NCBI GenBank assembly: GCA_007119335.1 | Contig: SKPU01000024.1 | Location: 1 to 5,309 of the forward strand | Length of the DNA: 5,309 bases | Origin: Syntrophomonadaceae bacterium | GTDB taxonomy: Bacteria > Bacillota > Dethiobacteria > DTU022 | Direction of reading: 5' to 3' | Shown here: positions 4,879 to 5,309 of the stretch, one piece after another | How the letters are laid out: the number at the start of each line of letters is the position of its first letter | Numbering within the stretch: the stretch's first letter is position 1 | Program-made: the position numbers and the translations under genes | Notes under the pieces: model-generated | Databases searched by the model: none | Told to the model about the DNA's origin: nothing | Seen by the model: only the letters and a program-made list of their open reading frames with translations

Positions 4879-5309
4879 AGGTGGTTTTTTTTATAGCAAA
4901 GCCGCCCTGATTGGAACCGGTCTGATCGGGGGCAGTATTGGCATTGCTTTGCGCGAAAGACGCCTGGTGGAAACGGTAACCGGTTATGATCAAAACCGGG
5001 ATGCCTGTGCAGAGGCAGTCAAGCGGGGAGCAGTTGATTGCGCTGCAGAGTCGGCAGCAGAAGCTGTCAGGGGGGCAGAGCTAGTTATTCTTGCTGTTCC
5101 CGTTTTAAGTACTCTTGAACTACTCAAAGAGATTATTCCGGTGATTGAAAAAGAAACGGTGATTACCGATGTCGGCAGCAGCAAAGGCTGGATTATGGAA
5201 GCCATAGAGAATCTTCTGCCTTCTTCAGTTTATTTTGTCGGTGGTCACCCCATGGCCGGTTCAGAGGAAAGTGGGATCAAGGGGGCTGATTCTGCGCTTC
5301 TTGAAAATG
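4859..5309 (+). CDS. tyrA: Prephenate dehydrogenase, N-terminal part (cut by window edge)
   Basis: The enzyme oxidatively decarboxylates prephenate to 4-hydroxyphenylpyruvate in tyrosine synthesis. About 150 codons are present and the frame is open to the window edge. Counting from GTG 4859, the Rossmann motif ALIGTGLIGGSIG is at about 16-28, and GYD ends the second strand at D44, an acidic residue that favours NAD+ over NADP+. VILAVPV, ITDVGSSKG and VGGHPMAGSEESG follow; H130 in HPMAG is the expected catalytic histidine of the family. The start is uncertain. GTG 4859 would overlap aroF by 20 bases and add an atypical leader [12 protein letters not shown]. The more usual-looking start, S-K-A-A-L-I-G preceded by Met, falls at 4893, where the sequence reads ATAGC and not ATG. 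Arogenate dehydrogenase is an alternative specificity. Co-transcription with aroF is almost certain. Confidence 0.9.
   Translation, partial: MSEGSCKGGFFYSKAALIGTGLIGGSIGIALRERRLVETVTGYDQNRDACAEAVKRGAVDCAAESAAEAVRGAELVILAVPVLSTLELLKEIIPVIEKETVITDVGSSKGWIMEAIENLLPSSVYFVGGHPMAGSEESGIKGADSALLEN

Noticed and set aside
4877..4892. T8 run after aroF read as an intrinsic terminator
   Set aside because: No stem-loop precedes the T run, and the tyrA coding frame runs through it.

Overview
The window looks like chromosomal DNA of an anaerobic, Gram-positive-type bacterium, most likely a member of the Clostridia sensu lato. This is inferred from strong AAGGAGG-type ribosome binding sites, close gene packing on one strand, GC content of about one half by eye, and an iron-sulfur/flavin module typical of strict anaerobes. 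No species can be named from the sequence. All seven genes read on the + strand. No RNA gene, CRISPR array, insertion sequence or phage gene was seen.

Region 1 (1-2024) is the end of an electron-transfer operon. It holds the last 50 codons of an iron-sulfur protein, a 4Fe-4S dicluster protein of the AsrA/HydB/FlxB type, and a flavin/[2Fe-2S] NAD(P)H-dehydrogenase subunit of the AsrB/HydG/FlxA type. The second and third genes overlap by ATGA. In this kind of module the flavoprotein exchanges electrons with NAD(P)H and the ferredoxin-like proteins pass them to or from a partner enzyme, often an HdrABC-like or hydrogenase complex. That partner would lie upstream, outside the window. A probable intrinsic terminator (2080-2114) closes the operon.

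Region 2 (2025-2233) is a 209-base intergenic gap. After the terminator comes a well-formed promoter: TTGTTA, 17 bases, then an extended -10 TGC-TAATAT. A 13-base near-palindrome sits just past the expected transcription start.

Region 3 (2234-5309) is probably one transcription unit with no internal terminator. It encodes an RseC-family membrane protein, aspartate-semialdehyde dehydrogenase (asd), a type I-beta DAHP synthase with its N-terminal regulatory domain (aroF), and the first half of prephenate dehydrogenase (tyrA), cut by the window edge. The unit joins the aspartate branch point (Lys/Met/Thr) with the first step of aromatic synthesis and the tyrosine branch.

The most unusual feature is how the genes of region 3 start. 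rseC and aroF each have a strong ribosome binding site that fits a dead-end ATG (ATG-TAG, and ATG-ACA-TGA) as well as or better than the true start. tyrA has a good ribosome binding site and a T8 tract but no start codon at the expected place. It must either begin at a GTG inside aroF or have lost one base. No wholly new multi-gene system was recognised.
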